Assembly (NCBI GenBank): GCA_963750255.1
Contig: CAVVPZ010000009.1
Span: forward strand, 372,001 to 436,000
DNA length: 64,000 nucleotides
Source of the DNA: DATLED01 sp963750255
GTDB taxonomy: Bacteria > Actinomycetota > Acidimicrobiia > Acidimicrobiales > CADCTF01
Reading direction: 5' to 3'
Numbering within the stretch: position 1 is the stretch's first letter; every line of letters begins with the position of its first letter. This document shows positions 1-8,403 of this stretch, piece by piece. Below the pieces are notes generated by a model. That model did not search any database, had not been told where the DNA came from, and saw only the letters and a program-made list of their open reading frames with translations. The position numbers were made by a program, and so were the translations under genes.

Positions 1-1247
1 TGGATCGCCTCCGCGCCCTCGGGGTCGACGTGTCGCTCGGGCAGCGGGCTGAGAACCTGGGCGCCGACCTCGATGCCGTGACCCGTTCGACCGCCGTCCC
101 CGACGAGAACGCAGAGGTCGTCGCCGCCCGGCAGCGGGGCGTGGCCGTGTTGCGCCGAGCCGAGATCCTCGCCGGGATCTGCGCCCAACGGCGCACGATC
201 GCCGTGGCGGGCAGCCACGGGAAGACCACGACCTCGTCGATGCTGGCGCTGGTGCTCGGCGAAGCCGGGATGCGTCCGTCGTTCATCGTCGGTGGAGAAC
301 TCGCCGGCGGAAACGCGGTGTGGAGCCAACCCGAAGAGGGGGAGCGGGGCTGGTTCGTCGTCGAGGCCGACGAGAGCGACGGCACGTTCCTCGAGCTCGG
401 CGCCGAGGTGGCGATCGTGACGAGCGTCGAACCCGACCACCTCGAGCACTGGGGTTCGTGGTCAGCGCTCCAGGCTGGTTTCGACCGATTCCTGGCCGAG
501 GCCTCCGGGCCTCGCATCGTGTGCGCCGACGATCCAGGCGCGGCCGCGGCTGGCTCCCGCTGCTCGGCCGTTACCTACGGCACCGCCGCCGGTGCGGACT
601 ATCGGATGTCGGATGTCGCCGGCGGCCGCACCGGCATTGCGTTCACCCTGAGCCGCCGCGGCACGCCCTTGGGCGAGGTCCGGCTGCCGGTGCCAGGCAT
701 CCACAACGCCCGCAACGCGGCGGCGGCGGCGGCGACGGCCATGGAACTCGGCGCACCTTTCGAGGCCGCCGCATCGGCCCTCTCGCGCTACGCCGGCGTC
801 GCCCGCCGGTTCCAGTTCCGCGGCGAACGCGACGGCGTGACGTTCGTCGACGACTATGCCCACCTTCCGGGCGAGATCCGGCCGATGCTGGCCGCGGCCC
901 GAGAGGGCGGGTGGGGACGGATCGTGTGCGTGTTCCAACCCCACCGCTATTCGCGGATGGCCACACTCGACCCCGCCGATTTCGCAGAAGTCTTCGACGA
1001 CGCCGACGTGCTGGTGGTGACCGAGATATACGCCCAGGGCGAGGCGCCCCGACCCGGGGTGTCCGGCAAGCGAGTGCTCGAGGCCGTGCTCGAGGCCCGG
1101 CCCGGGCGGCCAGCGTTCTGGTTCCCCAGCCGTGCCGACCTGGCCGTCGATGTGGGCCGCATCCTCCGGCCCGGTGACCTCTGTCTGACCCTCGGTGCCG
1201 GCGACCTCACCCAACTCCCCGACGAACTCCTCGGCCGGGTCACGTGA
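1..1247 (+). CDS. murC: UDP-N-acetylmuramate--L-alanine ligase, 5' partial
   Basis: This ligase adds L-Ala to UDP-MurNAc with ATP in the cytoplasmic phase of peptidoglycan synthesis. The frame is open to the window edge, so the start and N-terminal UDP-binding part lie upstream. Visible Mur-ligase marks are the P-loop GSHGKTTT (about 210-233), VVEADESDGTF, EPDHLEHWG and the C-terminal FQPHRYSR. The stop overlaps the next start (GTGATG), which indicates translational coupling to murB. No break is seen in the visible part. Confidence 0.95.
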   Translation, partial: DRLRALGVDVSLGQRAENLGADLDAVTRSTAVPDENAEVVAARQRGVAVLRRAEILAGICAQRRTIAVAGSHGKTTTSSMLALVLGEAGMRPSFIVGGELAGGNAVWSQPEEGERGWFVVEADESDGTFLELGAEVAIVTSVEPDHLEHWGSWSALQAGFDRFLAEASGPRIVCADDPGAAAAGSRCSAVTYGTAAGADYRMSDVAGGRTGIAFTLSRRGTPLGEVRLPVPGIHNARNAAAAAATAMELGAPFEAAASALSRYAGVARRFQFRGERDGVTFVDDYAHLPGEIRPMLAAAREGGWGRIVCVFQPHRYSRMATLDPADFAEVFDDADVLVVTEIYAQGEAPRPGVSGKRVLEAVLEARPGRPAFWFPSRADLAVDVGRILRPGDLCLTLGAGDLTQLPDELLGRVT

Positions 1248-2170
1248 TGGACAAGGTCGCCGAGGCCGCCGCCATCATCGGGCCGCGAGCCCGGGTCGGC
1301 GTGCCCCTGGGGCCGCTGACGACCTACCGGGTGGGCGGGCCAGCCGCGCTGCTGGTCGAACTCGCCAACGGCGACGACCTCGAAGCCGTGGGCGCGGCCG
1401 TTGCCGCCACGGGTATCGAGACCCTGGTCATCGGCAACGGCTCCAACCTGCTCGTGGCCGACGCGGGCTTCCCCGGGCTGGTCGTGGTGCTCGGCGGAGA
1501 ATTCGAGGCGATTTCCGTCGGCTCCGACGGTCGGGTGACGGCCGGCGGTGCGGTGAGCCTTCCCGTGCTGGCCCGCCGGACCGCCGCCGCCGCCCTCACC
1601 GGCTTCGAGTGGGCCGTCGGCGTGCCCGGTTCGTTGGGTGGCGCGGTGCGGATGAACGCCGGTGGTCACGGGTCTGACATGAGCCGCTGCCTCGTCTCGT
1701 GCGACGTGGCCGATCTCCGCACCGGGGAGACGGCGACGTGGGCCACCGCCGACCTCGACTACTCCTATCGGCACTCTGCCCTCGCCAGCCACCACATGGT
1801 CCTCGTGGCCGACCTCGCCTTGGCCCCCGGCGATCGGGCCGAGGCGGAGGCCGAGATCCGCGAGATCGTGCGTTGGCGGCGCGAGCACCAACCCGGCGGA
1901 CAGAACGCGGGATCGGTCTTCACCAACCCCGCCGGCGACTCGGCTGGGCGGCTCATCGAGGCGGCCGGACTGAAGGGCCACAGGCGGGGATCCGCGTTCG
2001 TCTCCGAGAAGCATGCGAACTTCTTCCAGGCCGCCGAGGGCGGCTCGGCCGAGGACGTGAGGGCATTGATCGACGAGGTACGCGAGCGAGTGGAGCAGCA
2101 CGCCGGCATCCGCCTCGTGCCGGAACTCCGAATGGTCGGTTTCGTCGACGCAGGCGGGACGACCTCGTGA
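1244..2170 (+). CDS. murB: UDP-N-acetylenolpyruvoylglucosamine reductase
   Basis: MurB is the FAD/NADPH enzyme that reduces the enolpyruvyl group to give UDP-MurNAc, the substrate of MurC. The protein is about 308 residues. It shows YRVGGPA and NGSNLL of the FAD-binding half, GVPGSLGGAV and MNAGGHG, the GSVFTNP segment with the catalytic serine, SEKHANF, and the terminal PELRMVG with the acidic residue. The start is GTG 1244 (4-bp overlap with murC) or ATG 1247. The stop overlaps GTG of ftsQ. Confidence 0.95.
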   Translation: MMDKVAEAAAIIGPRARVGVPLGPLTTYRVGGPAALLVELANGDDLEAVGAAVAATGIETLVIGNGSNLLVADAGFPGLVVVLGGEFEAISVGSDGRVTAGGAVSLPVLARRTAAAALTGFEWAVGVPGSLGGAVRMNAGGHGSDMSRCLVSCDVADLRTGETATWATADLDYSYRHSALASHHMVLVADLALAPGDRAEAEAEIREIVRWRREHQPGGQNAGSVFTNPAGDSAGRLIEAAGLKGHRRGSAFVSEKHANFFQAAEGGSAEDVRALIDEVRERVEQHAGIRLVPELRMVGFVDAGGTTS

Positions 2171-2979
2171 GCGACACGACCATCAGCGACACGACCATCG
2201 GGGCCGAACCCGCTCCCGGCGAACGGTTGCGCATGGACCCGCGGATTCGCGAGCGCCGGGTGGCCGTGCGGCGAGACGAGGGCCGGCGACGGCTTCGCAT
2301 CCTGCTCATCACTGGCAGCGTGGTCGCCGCCTTCGGGGTGGCCTACGGCGCCACCCGCTCCCCGTTGTTCGACGTCGATCGGGTCGTGGTCCAGGGCGCC
2401 CGGCACACCACGCCGGCCGAGATCGAACAGGCCGCCGGGCTTCGGGCCCGGGTGGCGCTGGCCGACATCGACCCCGTTTCCTCGGCCCGGACGATCGAGG
2501 GTCTGCCCTGGGTCAAGGACGCCGTCGTGTCCCGGCAGTGGCCGGGCACGGTCAAGGTCCGTCTGGTCGAGCGTGCGCCCGTGGCCGCGCTCCCTGCCGC
2601 TGCCGGGGGCTGGGCCCTCGTCGACGGCACCGGCCGGGTGGTCACCAACGTGGAGGCGCCGCCGCCGGGCATGGTGACGGTGGCTGGTCCCGCCGCCCCC
2701 GGCGTCGGCGACCAACTCCCCGACGTGACCCGTGCGCCACTGGCCGTGCTCGACCACCTGCCGCCCTCGCTGGGGGAGCGGGTGAACGGGTTGACCGTCG
2801 CCGATGACGGCAGTGTCGATGTCCACGCCACCGGGCTGCCCGTGGTCCGCTTCGGTCCTCCGACCCAGGTCAGGGAGAAGGTCGTCGCCCTCGAGACCCT
2901 GGTGGCCAAGGCCGACCTCAGGCGGGTCGAAGCGATCGACGTGCGGGTGCCCACCGCTCCAGTCTTGACCAGACCATGA
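2167..2979 (+). CDS. ftsQ: Cell division protein FtsQ
   Basis: FtsQ is a bitopic divisome protein that links FtsB/FtsL to the septal machinery. The start GTG 2167 overlaps the murB stop and gives 270 residues. Order of parts: a cytoplasmic tail rich in Arg/Asp, one membrane helix (ILLITGSVVAAFGVAYGA), then a POTRA domain starting at FDVDRVVVQGARHTTPAEI and the FtsQ beta domain with SRQWPGTVKVRLVERAPVA. It sits between murB and ftsZ as in other actinobacteria. Confidence 0.93.
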   Translation: MSDTTISDTTIGAEPAPGERLRMDPRIRERRVAVRRDEGRRRLRILLITGSVVAAFGVAYGATRSPLFDVDRVVVQGARHTTPAEIEQAAGLRARVALADIDPVSSARTIEGLPWVKDAVVSRQWPGTVKVRLVERAPVAALPAAAGGWALVDGTGRVVTNVEAPPPGMVTVAGPAAPGVGDQLPDVTRAPLAVLDHLPPSLGERVNGLTVADDGSVDVHATGLPVVRFGPPTQVREKVVALETLVAKADLRRVEAIDVRVPTAPVLTRP

Positions 2980-2994
2980 ACGTCAACGTAGACT
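2965..2994 (+). promoter_or_regulatory. Candidate sigma-70 promoter for ftsZ
   Basis: TTGACC (2965-2970) and TAGACT (2989-2994) are 18 bp apart and overlap the ftsQ stop. Transcription from here would give a leader of about 100 nt ahead of ftsZ. This is pattern matching only. Confidence 0.5.
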
Positions 2995-3020
2995 TTCCAC
3001 CACTTCGAGAGGTTCACAGT

Positions 3021-3080
3021 AACTCTCGATCTACACATGAGGGTGAGAGTTTGAGGCCGAGCGCGCACGCGCCCGGCCTC
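3021..3080 (+). promoter_or_regulatory. Two hairpins in the ftsZ leader
   Basis: AACTCTC (3021-3027) can pair with GAGAGTT (3045-3051). Directly after it GAGGCCG (3053-3059) pairs with CGGCCTC (3074-3080), with an inner GCGC/GCGC pairing. No T-run follows, so a simple terminator is unlikely. The ribosome site GAGGGAGA lies 20 nt downstream. A role in adjusting ftsZ expression is inference. Confidence 0.45.
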
Positions 3081-3106
3081 TTCGCCCGTTTCTCGAGGGA
3101 GAGCTG

Positions 3107-4195
3107 ATGGCCGGCGCAGGACCCAACTACATCGCGGAGATCAAGGTGGTGGGCGTCGGCGGTGGTGGCGTCAACGCCGTCAACCGCATGATCGACGCCG
3201 GCCTCAAGGGCGTCGAGTTCATCGCCGTCAACACCGATGCTCAGGCACTGTTGATGAGCGACGCCGACCTCAAGCTCGACATCGGTCGCACGATCACCCG
3301 AGGGCTCGGCGCCGGGAGCGACCCTGACGTCGGTCGGGCCGCAGCCGAGGAACATCGCGATGAGATCGAGGAGGCGCTCAAGGGTGCCGACATGGTCTTC
3401 ATCACCGCCGGCGAGGGCGGCGGCACCGGAACGGGTGCGGCCCCGGTCATCGCTGAGATTGCCAAGAACCAGGGCTCGCTCACCATCGGCGTCGTCACCC
3501 GCCCCTTCGCGTTCGAGGGACGCCGACGGGCCGTGCAGGCCGAGCTCGGCGTCAACGGCCTCAAGGACCGGGTCGACACGATCATCGTGATCCCCAACGA
3601 CCGGCTGCTCGACATCGCCAACGACAAGACCTCGATGGTCAACGCGTTCAAGATGGCCGACGAGGTCCTCCTGCAGGGCGTGCAGGGCATCACCGACCTG
3701 ATCACGACCCCGGGCCTGATCAACACCGACTTCGCCGACGTCAAGATGATCATGCAGAACGCGGGCTCGGCCATCATGGGCATCGGCACAGCGTCGGGCG
3801 AGGGCCGGGCGGTGACGGCGGCCAAGCTCGCCATCACGAGCCCGCTGCTCGAAGCGTCGATCGACGGCGCCAAGGGCATCCTGCTCAACATCGCCGGCGG
3901 TACCGACCTCGGGTTGTTCGAGGTCACCGAGGCGGCCGAGACCATCCACCAGGTCGCCCACCCCGACGCCAACATCATCTACGGCCAGGTCATCGACGAC
4001 GCCATGGGTGACGAGGTGCGGGTGACGGTCATCGCTGCCGGTTTCAATCGGTGGGACGACGCCGGCACCGGGACCGGTGACCGACCGCTCGGTCGGAGCG
4101 GGCTCGGTCTCGACGAAGCCGACGACGACTTCGACGACGACGAGGTCGATCTCGACCCCGACGACGACTTCGACGTTCCGTCCTTCCTCAAGTAG
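3107..4195 (+). CDS. ftsZ: Cell division GTPase FtsZ
   Basis: FtsZ is the tubulin-like GTPase that polymerises into the Z-ring at mid-cell. The protein is 362 residues. The nucleotide-binding VGVGGGGVNAVN is at about residue 15, the tubulin signature GGGTGTG at 104-110, and the catalytic-loop region TDFADVKMIM follows later. The linker is short and very acidic (many Asp) and ends in DVPSFLK, the conserved C-terminal peptide that binds SepF/FtsW-type partners. ATG 3107 follows a clear GAGGGAGA ribosome site, unlike the leaderless genes elsewhere. Confidence 0.98.
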   Translation: MAGAGPNYIAEIKVVGVGGGGVNAVNRMIDAGLKGVEFIAVNTDAQALLMSDADLKLDIGRTITRGLGAGSDPDVGRAAAEEHRDEIEEALKGADMVFITAGEGGGTGTGAAPVIAEIAKNQGSLTIGVVTRPFAFEGRRRAVQAELGVNGLKDRVDTIIVIPNDRLLDIANDKTSMVNAFKMADEVLLQGVQGITDLITTPGLINTDFADVKMIMQNAGSAIMGIGTASGEGRAVTAAKLAITSPLLEASIDGAKGILLNIAGGTDLGLFEVTEAAETIHQVAHPDANIIYGQVIDDAMGDEVRVTVIAAGFNRWDDAGTGTGDRPLGRSGLGLDEADDDFDDDEVDLDPDDDFDVPSFLK

Positions 4196-4198
4196 GCC

Positions 4199-4888
4199 GT
4201 GCCCTTCGAGGCGGTCGAGGTCCGGATCACCGGGCGGGCCGAGGGTGACCTCGGCTCGATGGTCGAACGCGGTCCCGACGGCCCTGGGCCCGAGGTCGAG
4301 GAGCGCCGCCGCGCCATCGTGGATCTTCCCTGGACCTGGCTGCGCCAGGTGCACGGCCGGGAGGTCGTCGACGTTTCCCAGCCGGGTGGCGGCGCAGGCG
4401 CGACAGCCGACGCCGCCGTCACCGACCAGCCCGGCGTGGCCCTCGCCGTCGTGACCGCCGACTGCGCCCCGATCGCCCTCAGTAGCCCTGAGGGGGTGAT
4501 CGGGGTCGCTCACGCCGGCTGGCGAGGTCTGGCCGAGGGCGTGATCGAAGCGACCGTCAGCGCGATGCGAGACAAGGGCGCCAGCCGCGTCGAGGCCTGG
4601 CTCGGTCCCTGCATCCACCCGGGCTGTTATGAGTTCTCGCCCGGCGACCTCGACGAGGTCGCGGCGCGACTCGGTCCCCACGTCCGCTCGGTCACATCGA
4701 CGGGCGCGCCGGCCCTCGACCTGCCCGGCGCGGTCAGGGCCGAGTTGGAGGGTGTCGGCGCCGACCTCGTCGTCGACTCGTCGTCGTGCACGGCCTGTGC
4801 CCGCGGACGCGACGGCGATCCGAGCTGGTTCTCGTACCGAGCTCGCGGGGATGAGAGTCGCCAAGCCCTCGTCATCTGGCGGACATGA
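4199..4888 (+). CDS. pgeF: PgeF/YfiH family purine nucleoside phosphorylase (laccase-domain fold)
   Basis: This family was long called multicopper polyphenol oxidase. It acts on purine nucleosides and has been linked to clearing mis-incorporated peptidoglycan precursors. The protein is 229 residues, starting GTG 4199, 3 nt after ftsZ. Family marks are the WLRQVHGREV segment, VTADCAPIAL with the conserved Cys, GVAHAGWRGLAEG with the metal-ligand His, and LGPCIHPGCYEF. It lies in its usual place between ftsZ and yggS. Confidence 0.9.
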   Translation: MPFEAVEVRITGRAEGDLGSMVERGPDGPGPEVEERRRAIVDLPWTWLRQVHGREVVDVSQPGGGAGATADAAVTDQPGVALAVVTADCAPIALSSPEGVIGVAHAGWRGLAEGVIEATVSAMRDKGASRVEAWLGPCIHPGCYEFSPGDLDEVAARLGPHVRSVTSTGAPALDLPGAVRAELEGVGADLVVDSSSCTACARGRDGDPSWFSYRARGDESRQALVIWRT

Positions 4889-5554
4889 CCGCCCGGGTGC
4901 AGCCCGAGGTGGTGGGCGAGCGGGTCGAGGAGCTACGCGCTCGCATCGCCGCCGCCGGCGGCGGACGCGACGTCACCGTGGTCGCCGTCACCAAGGGCTT
5001 CGGCCCCGAGGCCGCGGCGGCCGCGTTCGCGGCCGGCGTGGCTGACTGCGGTGAGAACCACGCGCAAGCGCTCTTGGCCAAGGCGCCGCTCGTCGCCGAC
5101 GCTGTCCGATGGCACTTCCTCGGGCCCGTGCAGCGCAACAAGGTCAACGCGCTGGTCCCGGTGGTCGCTCGATGGCACGCCATCGACCGCGACACCGTTG
5201 GCCGGTCGATCGTCGCTCGGGGCGGGCCGGCGCCGGCGCTGGTGCAGGTGAATCTCACCGGCGACCCCGCTCGCCCGGGTTGCGCGTGGGACGACGCCGC
5301 CGCGCTCGGTGGCGCGGTGTCGAGCGGCAGGCCTGGTCGTCGACGGGCTGATGGGGGTGGCGCCACGTCACCCCGACGAGGCCCGAGCGGCCTTTCGCCG
5401 GCTGGCCCGATTGGCGGCGACCGAGGGACTCGAGCACCTCTCCATGGGGATGAGCGGCGACTACGAGATCGCCGTCGAAGAGGGCGCAACCCTCGTCCGT
5501 ATCGGCACCGCATTGTTCGGTGCGCGCCCCGGACCCGTTCAGGTGCGACGATAG
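4885..5554 (+). CDS. yggS: PLP-binding homeostasis protein YggS, frame broken once
   Basis: This PLP carrier/homeostasis protein of the YggS/PLPBP family has no known catalytic turnover. The start ATG 4885 overlaps pgeF by 4 bp. VAVTKGFG carries the Schiff-base lysine (residue 37), followed by GENHAQ and WHFLGPVQRNKV. The frame shifts at 5305-5308, where a Leu codon reads CTCG. After that the second half continues with VARCRAAGLVVDGLMG, SMGMSGDYEIA and VRIGTALFG to the stop at 5554. The break is probably a consensus error. Confidence 0.88.
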
Positions 5555-5575
5555 GCTCGCTGACAGGAGGCGAAC

Positions 5576-6043
5576 ATGGCCGGATTGAAGCGGATGATGA
5601 GCTATCTCGGGCTCGTCGACGATGACGAGTACGACGACTACGAACCGTTCGACGAACCGCGGCAGGCCCCGATGCGCACGGCGCGTCCGACGCCCGCGCC
5701 CGAGCCCGAGCCGGTGAGCAACGGGTTGCGGACGTTGCCGTCCTACGGCGAGCAGTCATCGGGGGTGACGGTCCAACCACAGCGCTCGTCGGTGGTGCGC
5801 CCGATCATCCCGGTGGCGTCGACCAAGCCCCAGACCGTCACGCCCAAGTCGTTCCAAGATGCCCAAGAGATCGCCGATCGGCTCAAGGCCGGCGTCTCGG
5901 TGATCGTCAACCTCCAGGCTGCCGACCGCGACCTCATGCGCCGCATCATCGACTTCTCCAGCGGTTTGACCTATGGCATCGGCGGCGAGATGGAGCGCAC
6001 CGCCGATCGCGTCTACCTGTTGACACCTACGAGCCGGGGCTGA
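5576..6043 (+). CDS. sepF: Cell division protein SepF
   Basis: SepF is a membrane-binding FtsZ anchor and the main Z-ring tether in actinobacteria that lack FtsA. The protein is 155 residues. The N-terminal amphipathic helix is MAGLKRMMSYLGL, followed by an acidic and Pro-rich linker. The SepF core begins near KSFQDAQEIADRLK and includes VIVNLQAADRDLMRRIIDFSSGLTYGIGG. A strong ribosome site (ACAGGAGG) precedes the ATG. Confidence 0.95.
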   Translation: MAGLKRMMSYLGLVDDDEYDDYEPFDEPRQAPMRTARPTPAPEPEPVSNGLRTLPSYGEQSSGVTVQPQRSSVVRPIIPVASTKPQTVTPKSFQDAQEIADRLKAGVSVIVNLQAADRDLMRRIIDFSSGLTYGIGGEMERTADRVYLLTPTSRG

Positions 6044-6050
6044 ACTCACG

Positions 6051-6308
6051 TTGTTGCAGGAACTCGTCATCAACCTTCTTCGCCTCTACGTGTTCTGCGT
6101 GTTCGGTCGCATCATCTTGAGCTGGTTCCCGATCAGCCCAGGTAGTCCGGTGGCGTCGATCTCCCGGGCCCTCTACGCCATCACCGAGCCGGTGCTCGGT
6201 CCCATTCGCAGAGTGGTGCCGTCGTTCGGCATGCTCGACCTGTCGCCGATGATCGTCATCTTCGGCGTCAACCTGGTTCTCATCCCGTTGGTCCGGAGCG
6301 CCTTCTGA
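6051..6308 (+). CDS. YggT family membrane protein
   Basis: A small integral membrane protein (85 residues, start TTG 6051) with two hydrophobic segments (LLRLYVFCVFGRIILSWF and LSPMIVIFGVNLVLIPLV). Between them is the family motif around YAITEPVLGPIRRVVPSFG. YggT proteins commonly sit between sepF and divIVA. The exact role is unclear, with links to division and osmotic stress. The stop overlaps the divIVA start (TGATG). Confidence 0.85.
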   Translation: MLQELVINLLRLYVFCVFGRIILSWFPISPGSPVASISRALYAITEPVLGPIRRVVPSFGMLDLSPMIVIFGVNLVLIPLVRSAF

Positions 6309-7219
6309 TGGACATGACGCCCGAGAGCATCCGGGCGGTGCAGTTCCGGGAGAAGCTTCGCGGGTACCACCCTGACGACGTCGATGCCTTCGTGGCCGAG
6401 GTCGCCAAGGGTTTGGAAGACCTCGCCGCTCGATCGAGGGAGGCCGAGGTCGCGCTGGCCGAGCTGGAGACGAGGGCGGCGGGGGCCACCGACGCCGAGG
6501 ACTCGCTCCGGCGGACCCTTGTGCTGGCGCAGCGAACGGCCGACCTCGCCATCCAGGAGGCGCGGGCCGAGGCGGCGCAGTTGGCGGCGGAGACCGCCGA
6601 GTCGAGGCGTCGGGCCGAGGCCGAGGCCGCCGAGCTCCGCGACCGGCTTCGGGCCGACATCGAGGCCGAGGAGCGCGAGCTGCGCGACCACCTCTTCGCC
6701 CAGCGGGCCGCGCTCCAACGCGATGTCGACGCCCTCCACGACCACTTGGCTCGAGAGCGGGAACGTCTCCGCATCTACTTCAACGACCAGCTCCGACGCG
6801 TCGATCAAGGCGACCCGTCGATCGCTCCGGCACCCGAGCCCGAAGGCCCGCCCGACCCCGAGCCGGTCGTCGTGGGCGACGACGGCCTCGACCCCGCCGC
6901 CGTCGACGAGTTCTCGGCGGGCGCCGCTGATGGCCCTCGCGTCTACGACGACGACGCCCACGATGACTCCGTCGATGCCGGCGACGCCGCCGACCACGTG
7001 GACGATCCCCACACCGTCGACGACGGCCACACCGACGACGACGCGTTCTTGGCCGAATTGCGTCGGGCCGTCACCGACGACGAGCCGCTTGGCCCCCGCG
7101 ACCATGAGCCGACCACCTCGGGTGGCGCCGACGACACCGATGACGACGGTTTCGACCTGTTTGCCCGAAGTGACGACGACGCCGGTCGGTTCGGCTCCCG
7201 GCTCCGCCGGCGGCGCTGA
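6308..7219 (+). CDS. divIVA: DivIVA/Wag31-like polar coiled-coil protein
   Basis: DivIVA proteins bind curved membrane at poles and septa and recruit growth factors. The protein is 303 residues. The N-terminal module MTPESIRAVQFREKLRGY..DVDAFV is the typical membrane-binding domain. A long Ala/Glu/Arg coiled coil follows to about residue 165. The rest is a very acidic low-complexity tail (Asp/Pro-rich) with a basic end GSRLRRRR. The tail is longer and more acidic than in well-studied homologues. Confidence 0.88.
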   Translation: MDMTPESIRAVQFREKLRGYHPDDVDAFVAEVAKGLEDLAARSREAEVALAELETRAAGATDAEDSLRRTLVLAQRTADLAIQEARAEAAQLAAETAESRRRAEAEAAELRDRLRADIEAEERELRDHLFAQRAALQRDVDALHDHLARERERLRIYFNDQLRRVDQGDPSIAPAPEPEGPPDPEPVVVGDDGLDPAAVDEFSAGAADGPRVYDDDAHDDSVDAGDAADHVDDPHTVDDGHTDDDAFLAELRRAVTDDEPLGPRDHEPTTSGGADDTDDDGFDLFARSDDDAGRFGSRLRRRR

Positions 7220-7223
7220 TCCG

Positions 7224-7247
7224 AGCGGGGATGCCGCGTCCCCCGCT
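7224..7247 (+). terminator. GC hairpin after divIVA
   Basis: AGCGGGG (7224-7230) pairs with CCCCGCT (7241-7247) around a 10-nt loop, just after the divIVA stop. No T-run follows, so termination is only possible. A TAGGAT box (7258-7263) could start transcription of the next gene. Confidence 0.4.
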
Positions 7248-7296
7248 GGCAACCGTTTAGGATGCCGCCCGTTCCTTCGGAGGATGGTGAGCTTTC

Positions 7297-8367
7297 GTGT
7301 TGCTGCTGGTGACGATCGTATTGGTGCTCTTGGCTGCGTTGACCCTGGCTATTGGCATCGTCGGTGACAATCTGGCGTTGATTTTCGTGTCGATCGGCGC
7401 CAGCGCCGTCGCCGCCATCGTGCTGGCCGTGCTTTCGGCCACCAACAAGCGCCGCTCGCCGGCTGATGCCGCCCCCACCGCCGACCTGGCGGCCAAGTCC
7501 GAGGTCCAGGAGCACGCTGCGGCCTCGATCGCCGGCGTGGGCCAGCCCGTGGGCAAGACGGGCGGCGAGGCGCCGACCCAGGCCACTCCCGTCACCCGCG
7601 ACACGAGCACCACCGTGGGGCTGCCCATCGACGACTACGACAGCCTTCGGGTGAGCGAGATCCTTCCGCTCTTGGGCAACCTCGATCTTGATGAGCTCGA
7701 GGATGTCGCGCAGCACGAAGAGGCCAACAAGAACCGCGCGACGGTCCTCAACAAGATCGACGCTTTGATGGACGGTCTCGAGGCCGACGAGGCGGCCTCG
7801 CCCAGCGGTGGCGGGGTGGCCGAGGAAGCGGCAGCGTCCATCGAGGAGATCGGCGAGCCGATCGTTGCGGTGCGCAGCGCCACCAGCGACGACGACTTCC
7901 CGATCGCCGGCTACGACGATCTCGATGAGGACGAGCTCATCGCCCTACTCGCCGACCTCGATGCCGACGAACTCGAGACGGTGGCCGACCGCGAAGAGGC
8001 CGGCGCCAACCGCGACGCCGTGCTCGATGCCATCGACGATCGCCTCGACGTGCTCGAGGGCGTGGTCGCCGCCCCGGCGAAGAAGACGGCGGCGAAGAAG
8101 ACGGCGGCCAAGAAGACGGCGGCCAAGAAGACCGCGGCCAAGAAGACCGCAGCCAAGAAGACCGCAGCCAAGAAGACGGCGGCCACGCAGGCCCCGGCCC
8201 GCAAGACGGCGGCGGCCAAGGCGCCGGCGGCGAAGAAGACGACGGCCAAGAAGACCGCGGCTCGCAAGACGCCGGCCAAGAAGACGGCGGCGGCGAAGAA
8301 GACCACGACCAAGCGGACACCGGCCAAGAAGGCAGCGAAGTCGACCAAGCGGGCCACCAAGCGCTGA
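7297..8367 (+). CDS. Membrane protein with duplicated helical unit and histone-H1-like tail
   Basis: 356 residues from GTG 7297, with GGAGGA upstream. It has two N-terminal membrane helices (LLLVTIVLVLLAALTLAIGIV and LALIFVSIGASAVAAIVLAVL). Two copies of a helical unit follow: YDSLRVSEILPLLGNLDLDELEDV.. and YDDLDEDELIALLADLDADELETV.., each ending in an Asn/Arg + VL.. helix. A roughly 100-residue tail of KKTAA/KKTPA repeats closes the protein. Similar helical units occur in uncharacterised actinobacterial proteins. The tail could bind DNA or polyphosphate. Function is unknown, and the position right after divIVA suggests an envelope or nucleoid link (inference). Confidence 0.75.
   Translation: MLLLVTIVLVLLAALTLAIGIVGDNLALIFVSIGASAVAAIVLAVLSATNKRRSPADAAPTADLAAKSEVQEHAAASIAGVGQPVGKTGGEAPTQATPVTRDTSTTVGLPIDDYDSLRVSEILPLLGNLDLDELEDVAQHEEANKNRATVLNKIDALMDGLEADEAASPSGGGVAEEAAASIEEIGEPIVAVRSATSDDDFPIAGYDDLDEDELIALLADLDADELETVADREEAGANRDAVLDAIDDRLDVLEGVVAAPAKKTAAKKTAAKKTAAKKTAAKKTAAKKTAAKKTAATQAPARKTAAAKAPAAKKTTAKKTAARKTPAKKTAAAKKTTTKRTPAKKAAKSTKRATKR
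8077..8181 (+). repeat. 15-bp tandem repeat encoding KKTAA units
   Basis: Seven consecutive 15-bp units (each AKKTA in protein) differ only at third positions (acg/acc, gcg/gcc). Codon-level drift with a conserved protein repeat points to selection on the basic tail rather than recent slippage. Confidence 0.8.
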
Positions 8368-8376
8368 TCGGCTGCT

Positions 8377-8395
8377 CCGGCGGCCGAATCGCCGG
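8377..8395. terminator. Hairpin between convergent genes
   Basis: CCGGCG (8377-8382) and CGCCGG (8390-8395) flank a 7-nt loop in the 36-bp gap between the tail-repeat protein and ileS, whose stops face each other. It could end both transcripts. There is no T-run. Confidence 0.35.
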
Positions 8396-8403
8396 GCTGG
8401 AGT

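Noticed and set aside
3014..4864. 616-codon open frame antisense to ftsZ and pgeF
   Set aside because: Typical high-GC shadow frame. Its protein is low-complexity Asp/Gly/Val/Arg with no family pattern, while the sense strand encodes FtsZ and PgeF.
8077..8181. CRISPR-like array
   Set aside because: The periodic DNA is a 15-bp coding repeat without spacers, in frame with a basic protein tail.
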